Assembly (NCBI GenBank): GCA_945907085.1
Contig: CAMDSS010000032.1
Location: forward strand, 1 to 13,322
DNA from: Cyanobium sp. NIES-981
GTDB lineage: Bacteria > Cyanobacteriota > Cyanobacteriia > PCC-6307 > Cyanobiaceae
Direction: 5' to 3'
Length of the DNA stretch: 13,322 nucleotides
Below are positions 7,378-13,322 of this stretch, in pieces (the stretch's first letter is position 1; each line of letters starts with the position of its first letter). Under the pieces are notes generated by a model that saw nothing but the letters and a program-made list of their open reading frames with translations, did no database searches and was not told where the DNA came from. Both the position numbers and the translations under genes were made by a program.

Positions 7378-7402
7378 TGGCGCAACTGGAAAGTGGCGCA
7401 AC
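7378..7402. repeat. 9-bp direct repeat between divergent petP and hisF
   Basis: TGGCGCAAC occurs at 7378-7386 and 7394-7402, start to start 16 bp, within the 43-bp gap between the petP and hisF start codons. A short inverted pair (CACT-AAC-AGTG) follows just before hisF. The placement would suit an operator serving both genes, but the repeat may be chance. No clear promoter hexamers are visible. Confidence 0.35.
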
Positions 7403-7417
7403 ACTAACAGTGAGCTC

Positions 7418-8218
7418 ATGGTTGCCAAACGGATCATTCCCTGTCTTGACGTCGCCGACGGGCGGGTGGTGAAGGGAGTCAATTTTGTGGGCCTGCGCGA
7501 TGCCGGCGACCCCGTGGAGCTGGCTTGCCGCTACAGCGCCTCTGGGGCCGATGAACTGGTGTTCCTTGACATTGCCGCCAGCCATCAAGGCCGAGACACT
7601 TTGGTGGACCTGGTGCGCCGCACCGCTGAAGCCGTGACCATCCCCTTCACCGTGGGCGGTGGCATCAGCAGCGTGGAGGGCATCACCGCCCTGCTGCGGG
7701 CCGGTGCCGACAAGGTGAGCCTGAATTCCTCGGCCGTGCGGGATCCCGAGCTGGTGTCGCGGGGGGCCGAGCGCTTTGGCTGTCAATGCATCGTGGTGGC
7801 CATTGATGCCCGCCGCCGCCAGGGGGCTACGCCCGGCTGGGATGTGTATGTCAAGGGCGGCCGCGAGAACACCGGCCTGGATGCGGTGGCCTGGGCCCGC
7901 CAGGTGGTGGCCCTCGGTGCGGGCGAGATCCTGCTCACCTCCATGGATGGCGATGGCACCCAAGCTGGCTATGAGCTCAACCTCACCCGGGCTGTCGCTG
8001 AAGCGGTGGACGTGCCGGTGATCGCCTCCGGCGGCGCCGGCTGCATCGACCACATCGCCCAGGCCCTGGACATGGGCCCCGGGGGGGGCAAGGCTTCAGC
8101 GGCCCTGTTGGCCTCCTTGCTGCACGACGGGGTTCTCACCGTGGGCGAGATCAAGGCCGATCTCCTGGCCCGGGGCCTGCCCATTCGCCCCGTGATGGCC
8201 CCGTACCTAGGGGGCTAG
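7418..8218 (+). CDS. hisF: Imidazole glycerol phosphate synthase cyclase subunit HisF
   Basis: The cyclase half of IGP synthase. With ammonia channelled from HisH it converts PRFAR to imidazole glycerol phosphate and AICAR, joining histidine and purine synthesis. It is 266 residues, starting MVAKRIIPCLDV. Catalytic Asp11 (IPCLDV) and Asp130 (VVAIDARR) are at the standard positions of this (beta/alpha)8 barrel. The phosphate-binding loops FTVGGGISS (77-85) and VIASGGAGC (201-209) are intact, as are FLDIAAS and LLTSMDGDG. The frame is open upstream through petP, but homology begins at 7418, so that ATG is chosen. hisH is not nearby, as is usual for scattered his genes in cyanobacteria. First gene of a tight five-gene plus-strand series. 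Confidence 0.97.
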   Translation: MVAKRIIPCLDVADGRVVKGVNFVGLRDAGDPVELACRYSASGADELVFLDIAASHQGRDTLVDLVRRTAEAVTIPFTVGGGISSVEGITALLRAGADKVSLNSSAVRDPELVSRGAERFGCQCIVVAIDARRRQGATPGWDVYVKGGRENTGLDAVAWARQVVALGAGEILLTSMDGDGTQAGYELNLTRAVAEAVDVPVIASGGAGCIDHIAQALDMGPGGGKASAALLASLLHDGVLTVGEIKADLLARGLPIRPVMAPYLGG

Positions 8219-8238
8219 GGGTCTCGCGGCCCTGTGTC

Positions 8239-8565
8239 ATGGCTCGTTACATTGGCCCAGTGACGACCCTTCAAGCCCTACCCCCGTCTGCTTTTACGGC
8301 CATCGGCCTGCTGATGGCGGTGGCTGTGGTGGCCTTGGTGGCCTGGGCCTTGCAGTTGATGCAAGCGGCCACCGATACGAAGGAATTTTCGTTGATGTTG
8401 GCGGGCTGCATGGTCTGTTCCGCCGCCGTGGGGCTCGCCACCGTGATGGTGTTGACCTTGACCAGCCCCGATCGCCTCGAGGCCCGGGGTTTGATGGCTC
8501 CCGTTGAAAACGAGGCCGGCATCAGCCTCGATTCGATTGTGTTGCCCTGGGATGGGCAGTTTTAA
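8239..8565 (+). CDS. Small two-helix membrane protein, unknown function
   Basis: A 108-residue protein with two predicted membrane helices, residues about 19-41 and 51-74, joined by a short polar link (AATDTKEF). A C-terminal segment of about 30 residues follows, containing PVENEAGISLDSIVLPWDG. I do not recognise a named family. The gene lies 20 bp after hisF, and its last 14 bases overlap the start of menG in another frame, which suggests translational coupling. Because the C-terminal residues share DNA with the menG start, conservation of the tail may reflect both constraints. Given its neighbours it might belong to thylakoid or quinone metabolism, but that is a guess. Confidence 0.75.
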   Translation: MARYIGPVTTLQALPPSAFTAIGLLMAVAVVALVAWALQLMQAATDTKEFSLMLAGCMVCSAAVGLATVMVLTLTSPDRLEARGLMAPVENEAGISLDSIVLPWDGQF

Positions 8566-9274
8566 GCCGGGGGATCCGGCCGCGGTCGAGGTGCTGTTCG
8601 ACCAGATTGCCCCCAGCTACGACCTGCTCAACGACCTGCTCAGCCTGGGTCTGCATCGGGTCTGGAAGCGCCAGGCCGTGGCTTGGTTGCAGCCCAGGCC
8701 AGGCCAGAAGCTTCTTGACCTGTGCTGCGGCACCGGCGACTTGGCCCTGGTGCTGGCTCCGAAGGTGCGGCCCGGGGGGGCGGTGCTGGGGATCGATGCG
8801 GCCGGGGCGCCGCTGCAGGTGGCGGCGGGGCGCTCTGCCCGCCAGAGCTGGCTCAACATCCAGTGGCAGCAGGGGGATGCCCTCGCTACGGGCCTGCCTG
8901 CAGCCAGCTTTGATGGGGCCGTGATGGCCTACGGCCTGCGCAATCTGGCCGATCCCGGCCAGGGTCTGGGCGAGCTGCGGCGCCTGCTGAAGCCCGGCGC
9001 ACGCGCTGCCGTGCTCGATTTCAACCGGCCCGATCCTGGCCGCCAAGGTGCCGAGCTCACGGCCAGCTTCCAACGGTTTTATTTGCGCCGGTTGGTGGTG
9101 CCGGCGGCCGAGCGCTTCGGCGCCCGGGAGAACTATGCCTACCTCGAAGCCAGCCTGGAGCGGTTCCCCACGGGGGCGGCCCAGCAGCACTTGGCCGAGG
9201 CGGCTGGTTTTTCCCGGAGCCAGCACCGCCTCCTGGCGGGGGGCCAGATGGGCCTTTTGGAGCTGGTGGCCTGA
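8552..9274 (+). CDS. menG: UbiE/MenG-type quinone C-methyltransferase (demethylphylloquinone methyltransferase)
   Basis: AdoMet-dependent methyltransferase of the UbiE/COQ5 family; in cyanobacteria this enzyme adds the ring methyl of phylloquinone, the A1 cofactor of photosystem I. It is 240 residues from the ATG at 8552. Family blocks are FDQIAPSYDLLNDLLSLGLHRVWKR (16-40), the AdoMet-binding LLDLCCGTGDLAL (54-66), the acidic GIDAAGAPL (80-88, where the family usually has D-S/A-PM), MAYGLRNLADP (125-135) and VLDFNRP (154-160). An upstream in-frame ATG at 8504 would overlap the preceding gene by 62 bp and adds nothing conserved. The chosen start overlaps it by 14 bp. A role in plastoquinone or tocopherol methylation is less likely. 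Confidence 0.9.
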   Translation: MGSFKPGDPAAVEVLFDQIAPSYDLLNDLLSLGLHRVWKRQAVAWLQPRPGQKLLDLCCGTGDLALVLAPKVRPGGAVLGIDAAGAPLQVAAGRSARQSWLNIQWQQGDALATGLPAASFDGAVMAYGLRNLADPGQGLGELRRLLKPGARAAVLDFNRPDPGRQGAELTASFQRFYLRRLVVPAAERFGARENYAYLEASLERFPTGAAQQHLAEAAGFSRSQHRLLAGGQMGLLELVA

Positions 9275-9282
9275 CCGTCAGA

Positions 9283-10227
9283 ATGGCTGGCACAGAAGGT
9301 CCAGCCCGCTCCGTGCATTTCCAGGACATCATCGCAACCCTGAATCGCTTTTGGGCTGACCAGGGCTGCCTGATCCTCCAGCCCTACGACACCGAGAAGG
9401 GGGCAGGCACGATGAGCCCCCACACGGTGCTGCGCGCCATTGGCCCGGAGCCCTGGGCGGTGGCCTATCCGGAGCCCTGCCGCCGGCCCACCGATGGCCG
9501 CTACGGCGATAACCCCAACCGGGCCCAGCACTATTTCCAATACCAGGTGCTGATCAAGCCATCCCCCGATGGCATCCAGGAGACCTACCTGGCTTCCTTG
9601 GAAGCCCTGGGCATCCGCGCCAAGGACCACGACTTTCGCTTTGTTGAAGACAACTGGGAATCACCAACCCTCGGGGCCTGGGGTGTGGGTTGGGAGGTGT
9701 GGCTCGATGGCATGGAGGTGACCCAATTCACCTATTTCCAGCAGTGCGGAGGCATCGATTGCCGGCCGGTATCCATCGAGATCACCTACGGCCTCGAGCG
9801 CCTGGCCATGTATTTGCAGGATGTGGAAAGCATCTGGGATCTGTCTTGGGATGGTCGGCGCAGCTACGGCGACATATGGTTGCCGTTTGAGAAGGGCCAC
9901 TGCACCTACAACTTCGAAGCTTCCAATCCCGAACGCCTGACCCAGTTGTTCGCCCTGTACGAAGCCGAAGCGGCGGATCTGGTGGCCAAGAAGCTCCCGG
10001 CACCCGCCCTGGATTTTGTGCTCAAGTGCAGCCACACCTTCAACCTGCTCGAGGCCCGGGGCGTGATCTCGGTGACCGAGCGCACCGCCACCATTGGCCG
10101 CATTCGCAACCTGGCCCGCCAGGTGGCAGAAGCCTGGTTCGCCGAACGCCGGGCGCTGGGCTTCCCGTTGATGGAGGCGGACAAACGCCAAGCCTGGTTT
10201 GAGGCCCATCCCGAGGCGGCTGGGTGA
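9283..10227 (+). CDS. glyQ: Glycyl-tRNA synthetase alpha subunit
   Basis: Alpha chain of the bacterial alpha2-beta2 glycyl-tRNA synthetase; it holds the class II catalytic core that activates glycine and works with the beta chain GlyS. It is 314 residues, close to the family length of about 300. It begins in the usual way: FQDIIATLNRFWADQGCLIL followed by QPYDTEKGAGTMSPHTVLRA. The class II motif-2 region PCRRPTDGRYGDNPNR, then YFQYQVLIKPSP, EVTQFTYFQQCGGI and the motif-3 region ITYGLERLAMYLQ are intact. glyS is not in the window. The gene starts 8 bp after menG and ends 48 bp before comEC, with a strong hairpin in that gap. Confidence 0.97.
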   Translation: MAGTEGPARSVHFQDIIATLNRFWADQGCLILQPYDTEKGAGTMSPHTVLRAIGPEPWAVAYPEPCRRPTDGRYGDNPNRAQHYFQYQVLIKPSPDGIQETYLASLEALGIRAKDHDFRFVEDNWESPTLGAWGVGWEVWLDGMEVTQFTYFQQCGGIDCRPVSIEITYGLERLAMYLQDVESIWDLSWDGRRSYGDIWLPFEKGHCTYNFEASNPERLTQLFALYEAEAADLVAKKLPAPALDFVLKCSHTFNLLEARGVISVTERTATIGRIRNLARQVAEAWFAERRALGFPLMEADKRQAWFEAHPEAAG

Positions 10228-10240
10228 TGGTGCTGGGTGG

Positions 10241-10271
10241 GAACCCTGGAGGGCTGATGCGTCCAGGGTTC
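10241..10271 (+). other. Perfect 10-bp inverted repeat (hairpin) between glyQ and comEC
   Basis: GAACCCTGGA at 10241-10250 is exactly complementary to TCCAGGGTTC at 10262-10271, with an 11-base loop. The 3' arm ends directly before GGAG (10272-10275), which touches the comEC ATG at 10276. There is no T-run, so it is not a normal intrinsic terminator. In mRNA it would sit in the comEC translation initiation region and at the glyQ 3' end. It could limit ComEC translation, stabilise the upstream mRNA or bind a protein as DNA; the sequence cannot decide. Confidence 0.7.
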
Positions 10272-10275
10272 GGAG

Positions 10276-12255
10276 ATGGCAGAAAGGCTGGCGGGCCAGG
10301 GACTGCGCCGGTGGATCTGGGGGATCGCCTTGGGTTTGCTGCTGCTGCGCACGGTGGTGATCGCCGCGACCCCTCCCCATCCGAGCGCCGGGGATCCGGC
10401 CCTGTTGCTGCCTGAGGCCAGCGGTTCGCTGCCGATCAGCCTGGAAGGTCGTCTGGTGGCCGATCCGTCACCGATTGGCCCCGGCCAAGCGTGTCGGGCC
10501 TTGCTCCAGCTGCCGAGGGGCCGCACGGAGTTGCGCTTTCGCCCTTGCCCCGAACTGCAGCAGGGCTGGCAGGTGCGCGCTACCGGGGCGTTGAAGCGTC
10601 CCCAAGCCTCGCCCCATCCGCTGCTAGCGGCTCCGGCGGAGCGCCTGGCCCGCCAGGGGGCCTTCAGCCAGTTGCAGGTGGAGCAACTCCAGGTGCTGGG
10701 CCGGCCGGCAACGCCCATTGCCGATCTGCGCCGGCGCATGGCGGCCACCTTGCTGGAGCAGGCGGGAGCAGCTCGCGGTGGGGTTTTGGCCGCCTTGGTG
10801 CTGGGGAGTGCCGTGGTGCCGGTGCCGCTGGACGTGCGGGATGCCTTCCGCGCAGCGGGGCTGTCCCATGCCTTGGCCGCCAGTGGTTTTCACCTCAGCG
10901 TGTTGCTCGGGGCGGTGATGCCCTTGGGCCGAAGGCTGGCTAGGCCATTGCGCTTGGCCTTGGCGTTTGGAGCGATGGGGCTGTTTGTGCTGTTGGCGGG
11001 GCCCCAGCCTTCGGTGCTGCGGGCGGTGTTAATGGGCGCCATCGCCCTGGTGATCTTGGAGGGGGGGTGGCGAGCCAAGCCCATCGGGATCCTGGTAGCC
11101 AGTGTGGTGGCGCTGCTGCTGGTGGTTCCGGGCTGGCTGCTGGATGTGGGGTTTCAGCTCAGCGTGATGGCCACCGCTGGCTTGATGGTGTCGGCGCGGC
11201 CGCTGGAGCAGGCCCTGGCCGACCGGCTGCCGAAGGTTGTGCCGGGTTGGTTTGCGGGGGCTTTGGCCGTTCCCTTGGCGGCATCGCTGTGGACCCTTCC
11301 CCTGCAGCTGCTGCATTTCGGCGTGGTGCCGAGCTACGCGGTGCCGGCCAATCTGGTGGTGACTCCCCTGCTCACCCCCATCACCCTGGGGGCCATGGCC
11401 CTGGCTTGCCTGGCGGTGCTTGTGCCGCCCCTGGTGCCCCTGGCCTGCGTCCCGGTGGCCTGGCTTTGTGGGGTGCTGCTGGCGGTGGTGCGCTGGTTTG
11501 CCGGTTTGCCGATGGCCCAATGGCAACTGGGGAAAGCCTCGCCGGGGTTGGTGCTGCTGTTTGCCCTTGCGCTGGCTGCCTTGGCTCTTCCTGGTTTTGC
11601 TCCGCGATGGCGGCGCCTGGGCCTAGCCCTACTGGCCTTGGTGATGGCCTTGCACCTCGGCTGGCTGGGCTCCGATCGGTTGTTGCTGGTGCACCAGGGG
11701 CGTCTGGATGTGCTGGTAGCGCGCCACCAGGGTCGGGGGGCCTTGGTGAGTTTGCAAGGGGATGGCTTCAGCTGCCAGGCGGCCCAGAACCTGGCCAAAG
11801 GCCTGGGGTTGCAGCGGTTGGACTGGTCCCTCGTGCTTGATCCCGTGCCCCCAACCAATCCCGATTGCTGGCACCAGAACACGGCCATGCTGCTGACATC
11901 GGGGGAGGGCAGTCGGCCCTTGGAGCCGGGGGAAACCCTGGCGAGCCCGGGGCTGGCAGCGACGGCTGTGGCGGTCGATAGCCGGGGCGTGCAGCTGCAG
12001 GTTGGTCGGGCCCATTGGTTGTTGTTACCCGATCGCCAGGCGCTCTGGAGTTGGCGCGACCAACACGATCAGCCCCAGGCAAGGCCAGCCTGGGATGGGG
12101 TGTGGCTGGGTTTTCGGCCACGCCCCCGGGATCGCGAGTGGTTGGAGCGTCAGGGGGTGAAGCAGGTGTGGCTGAGTGGGGATCGGCCAGTCCATTGGCC
12201 CAGGCCGTGGGCTGCCAGCGGAGCCAGTGGATCCCTGGAAGCGGGCTTGGCCTAG
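10276..12255 (+). CDS. comEC: ComEC/Rec2-family DNA uptake channel protein
   Basis: Polytopic inner-membrane protein that takes single-stranded DNA into the cytoplasm during natural transformation. It is 659 residues. It has one membrane helix near 14-31, a periplasmic OB-fold-like (DUF4131) region about 50-145 with Cys73 and Cys91, then the competence domain about 165-460 with many helices. The competence domain carries GLSHALAASGFHLSVL (195-210), close to the family's H-x-x-A-x-S-G-x-H signature, and later GWLLDVGFQLSVMATAG (286-302). The last 190 residues sit where other ComEC proteins have a metallo-beta-lactamase-like domain. Here no HxHxDH or other His/Asp cluster is seen (only VHQGRLDVLVARHQGRGALV and LDWSLVLDP), so metal binding looks lost. 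The ATG has GGAG directly upstream behind a hairpin. Confidence 0.9.
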   Translation: MAERLAGQGLRRWIWGIALGLLLLRTVVIAATPPHPSAGDPALLLPEASGSLPISLEGRLVADPSPIGPGQACRALLQLPRGRTELRFRPCPELQQGWQVRATGALKRPQASPHPLLAAPAERLARQGAFSQLQVEQLQVLGRPATPIADLRRRMAATLLEQAGAARGGVLAALVLGSAVVPVPLDVRDAFRAAGLSHALAASGFHLSVLLGAVMPLGRRLARPLRLALAFGAMGLFVLLAGPQPSVLRAVLMGAIALVILEGGWRAKPIGILVASVVALLLVVPGWLLDVGFQLSVMATAGLMVSARPLEQALADRLPKVVPGWFAGALAVPLAASLWTLPLQLLHFGVVPSYAVPANLVVTPLLTPITLGAMALACLAVLVPPLVPLACVPVAWLCGVLLAVVRWFAGLPMAQWQLGKASPGLVLLFALALAALALPGFAPRWRRLGLALLALVMALHLGWLGSDRLLLVHQGRLDVLVARHQGRGALVSLQGDGFSCQAAQNLAKGLGLQRLDWSLVLDPVPPTNPDCWHQNTAMLLTSGEGSRPLEPGETLASPGLAATAVAVDSRGVQLQVGRAHWLLLPDRQALWSWRDQHDQPQARPAWDGVWLGFRPRPRDREWLERQGVKQVWLSGDRPVHWPRPWAASGASGSLEAGLA

Positions 12256-12309
12256 TCGATCCTTAAAGTGACGCAAGCCCTCGGGCTGCTCCCGCGGTGC
12301 GGCGAGCTT

Positions 12310-12394
12310 GGAGAGGTGGCTGAGTGGTCGAAAGCGAACGACTCGAAATCGTTTGAAGGGAAACCTTCCGTGGGTTCGAATCCCACCCTCTCCG
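12310..12394 (+). tRNA. tRNA-Ser(CGA)
   Basis: A complete class II cloverleaf of 85 nt without encoded CCA. The acceptor stem GGAGAGG (12310-12316) pairs with CCTCTCC (12387-12393), and the discriminator is G12394, as in bacterial tRNA-Ser. The anticodon stem AACGA/TCGTT encloses loop CTCGAAA, so the anticodon at 12344-12346 is CGA, reading UCG. The long variable arm (GAAGG-GAAA-CCTTC, 12355-12368) is diagnostic of serine. The T arm is GTGGG-TTCGAAT-CCCAC (12370-12386). A T5 run follows the gene. Its 3' end is the likely integration target of the neighbouring recombinase; the gene remains intact. Confidence 0.97.
12370..12394. other. Probable attachment site (attL) core in the 3' end of tRNA-Ser
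   Basis: P4-type recombinases commonly integrate in the T-arm and acceptor end of tRNA genes and rebuild the tRNA from the element's own copy. The recombinase gene starts 184 bp downstream of this tRNA, with repeat sites between them. The exact core cannot be fixed because the second copy (attR) would lie outside the window; the limits given are the T arm plus the acceptor 3' strand. Confidence 0.45.
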
Positions 12395-12409
12395 TTTTTC
12401 AAGAGTCTT

Positions 12410-12438
12410 CAAAGGGTCTGCTTCGTCCAGACCCTTTG
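12410..12438 (+). terminator. Hairpin downstream of tRNA-Ser, terminator-like
   Basis: CAAAGGGTCTG (12410-12420) pairs perfectly with CAGACCCTTTG (12428-12438), an 11-bp stem with a 7-base loop (CTTCGTC). It begins 15 bp after the tRNA and could end its transcript, but no T-run follows the stem; T-rich sequence comes only about 12 bases later. It could equally be a processing signal or part of the element's attachment region. Confidence 0.5.
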
Positions 12439-12507
12439 CTGTATCTGGAGTTTTGGTGTTTAGGTAGTACAGGTTCGTCCCGCCAAGTGTGGGGGTGAAT
12501 CGAGCAC

Positions 12508-12570
12508 GTGTTGTTGGATGTGTTGTTGGACGATAGGATGGTGTTGTTGGAAAAAAAGCGTGTTGTTGGA
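12508..12570 (+). repeat. Four direct copies of GTGTTGTTGGA upstream of the integrase (candidate arm-type sites)
   Basis: Exact 11-base copies lie at 12508-12518, 12520-12530, 12541-12551 and 12560-12570, with start-to-start spacings of 12, 21 and 19 bp, about one, two and two helical turns. They fill the gap between the tRNA and the integrase ATG at 12579. Short direct repeats beside an attachment site are typical arm-type sites for the N-terminal domain of tyrosine integrases. They also overlap the expected integrase promoter, so binding could autoregulate the gene. The role is inferred. Confidence 0.7.
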
Positions 12571-12578
12571 TTGCTCAA

Positions 12579-13322
12579 ATGCCCCTCTCTGACTCGCAAG
12601 TTCGTGCGCTTAAGGCAGGTGAGCGCAGGCAGAGCAAATCTGTGGGCGATTCCCTGATTTTGGTGATTGAGTCTTCCGTCAAAGGTGGCGGTAAGTCCTT
12701 TGAGGGGCGGATGCGCTTTCCTCCTGGAAGGCAGGGCAAGCAGGTTCCAGTGCGGATTGGTCCCTATGGGAAAGGACCAGGCAAGTGGACCCTCAAGGAG
12801 GCGCGAGAAGAGTGGGATCGCATCAGGTCCTGGTCCAAGCAGACCGGCATGGATCCCAGGGGACTGAAGCGTCAGGAGCAGCAGGCATCGATCCAACAAC
12901 ACACAGGACCGTCCCTTGAGCAGGCAGCAGAGTCATTTCTGGAGCGTTCCACCACCCGAGAGAGCACCAAATCGGGATATCGCAACATGCTCTGGAACCA
13001 GGTGTTTCCCGCTCTTGGGGCAACGACGCCCGTTGAGCACTTCTCTTGGGACCACAAGCATTCAGGGGGAAAGAACGGTAGGCAGGTGGTCCTAGACCTC
13101 AAGGCAGATATTGAGCGACGTGCTCCCGTTCATGCGGACAAGGTGCTGATGGTGCTGCGGCAGGTTTTTGACCATGCCATCGACCAGGGATGGATGCCCA
13201 GAGATCAGAACCCTGCACTCGGCAGTAAGGGCACCAAGTCCAAGCACAAGTCAACGCCACACCCAACGCTCCGTTGGGATCAACTGCCTGAGTTCTTCCA
13301 GGCATTGGAGCAGAACCAGGCA
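12579..13322 (+). CDS. P4-type tyrosine recombinase/integrase, N-terminal part (runs off the right edge)
   Basis: An open frame of 248 codons that reaches the window end without a stop. ATG 12579 is the first start after an in-frame TAG at 12534. Residues 1-100 look like the arm-binding domain of P4-family integrases: LSDSQVRALKAGER, SLILVIE, GRMRFPPG, VPVRIGPYGKG, then TLKEAREEWDRIRSWSKQTGMDP. Residues 110-220 look like the SAM-like core-binding domain (SLEQAAESFLER; ADKVLMVLRQVFDHAIDQGWM; NPAL). The catalytic domain with R-HxxR-Y lies beyond the edge, so activity cannot be judged. Compared with the host genes, codons such as AGG, GGA, CGA and AAG are frequent and GC is visibly lower, which fits acquired DNA. 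Its place behind tRNA-Ser marks the left end of an integrated element. Confidence 0.85.
   Translation, partial: MPLSDSQVRALKAGERRQSKSVGDSLILVIESSVKGGGKSFEGRMRFPPGRQGKQVPVRIGPYGKGPGKWTLKEAREEWDRIRSWSKQTGMDPRGLKRQEQQASIQQHTGPSLEQAAESFLERSTTRESTKSGYRNMLWNQVFPALGATTPVEHFSWDHKHSGGKNGRQVVLDLKADIERRAPVHADKVLMVLRQVFDHAIDQGWMPRDQNPALGSKGTKSKHKSTPHPTLRWDQLPEFFQALEQNQA
12892..12902 (-). repeat. Fifth, inverted copy of GTGTTGTTGGA inside the integrase gene
   Basis: TCCAACAACAC at 12892-12902 is the exact reverse complement of the 11-mer repeated upstream. With the preceding A it matches the 12-base form shared by copies 1 and 4 (GTGTTGTTGGAT). It lies in codons for about residues 105-108, between the arm-binding and core-binding domains. 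An exact 11-mer match within a few hundred bases is unlikely by chance, but coding constraint cannot be excluded. Confidence 0.55.

Noticed and set aside
7220..7417. N-terminal extension of HisF from an upstream ATG
   Set aside because: It is antisense to petP, and HisF starts with the standard MVAKRIIPCLDV at 7418 with Asp11 at its usual position.
12508..12570. CRISPR array or replication iterons
   Set aside because: The repeats are only 11 bp with irregular 1-10 bp gaps and no spacers or cas genes; there is no replication protein nearby. Integrase arm sites fit better.
12399..12902. 167-codon minus-strand open frame between tRNA-Ser and the integrase
   Set aside because: It is antisense to the integrase N-terminus and runs through the repeat array; the Asn/Thr repeats in its translation come from the repeated 11-mer.

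Overview
This window looks like the chromosome of a high-GC picocyanobacterium of the Synechococcus/Cyanobium type. The evidence is chlorophyll synthase (ChlG), the cyanobacterial cytochrome b6f subunit PetP, a MenG/UbiE quinone methyltransferase, densely packed genes, and strong use of GC-ending codons. Most of the window (about 1 to 12,260) is ordinary core genome. The last kilobase is the edge of an integrated element.

Layout. Positions 1-254 (minus) hold the start of a type IV pilin gene that runs off the left edge. Positions 489-1706 (plus) carry a DppC/OppC-type ABC permease and a small membrane protein, the latter overlapping tail-to-tail with trmH (minus, 1666-2355). Diverging from trmH are an alkyltransferase-like (ATL) protein with Trp in place of the alkyl-accepting Cys, and rsmB (to 4089). 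A minus-strand cluster follows (7374 down to 4098): petP, chlG and a class A penicillin-binding protein. Only 43 bp from petP, the plus-strand series hisF, small membrane protein, menG, glyQ, comEC begins. It runs to 12,255 with short gaps or overlaps and a perfect 10-bp hairpin just before comEC.

Right end. tRNA-Ser(CGA) lies at 12310-12394. Downstream are an 11-bp-stem hairpin and four direct copies of GTGTTGTTGGA. Then comes an open reading frame (12579 to the edge) encoding the N-terminal 248 residues of a P4-type tyrosine recombinase. A fifth copy of the 11-mer, inverted, lies inside the recombinase gene. This is the expected architecture of a tRNA-targeted genomic island or phage satellite: the tRNA 3' end as attachment site, arm-type integrase sites, then the integrase. 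The cargo lies beyond the window.

Functionally the core genes cover translation and RNA modification (trmH, rsmB, glyQ, tRNA-Ser), photosynthetic electron transport and pigment (petP, chlG, menG), cell wall synthesis (PBP), histidine synthesis (hisF), and DNA damage signalling and uptake (atl, comEC, pilin). The most notable observations are the repeat array around the integrase, the apparent one-base start-frame defect of atl, the ComEC whose C-terminal beta-lactamase-like domain lacks its metal ligands, and the glyQ-comEC hairpin. I see no CRISPR array, transposase or rRNA gene. Identifications rest on recognition of motifs and remembered family sequences; no database search was run.
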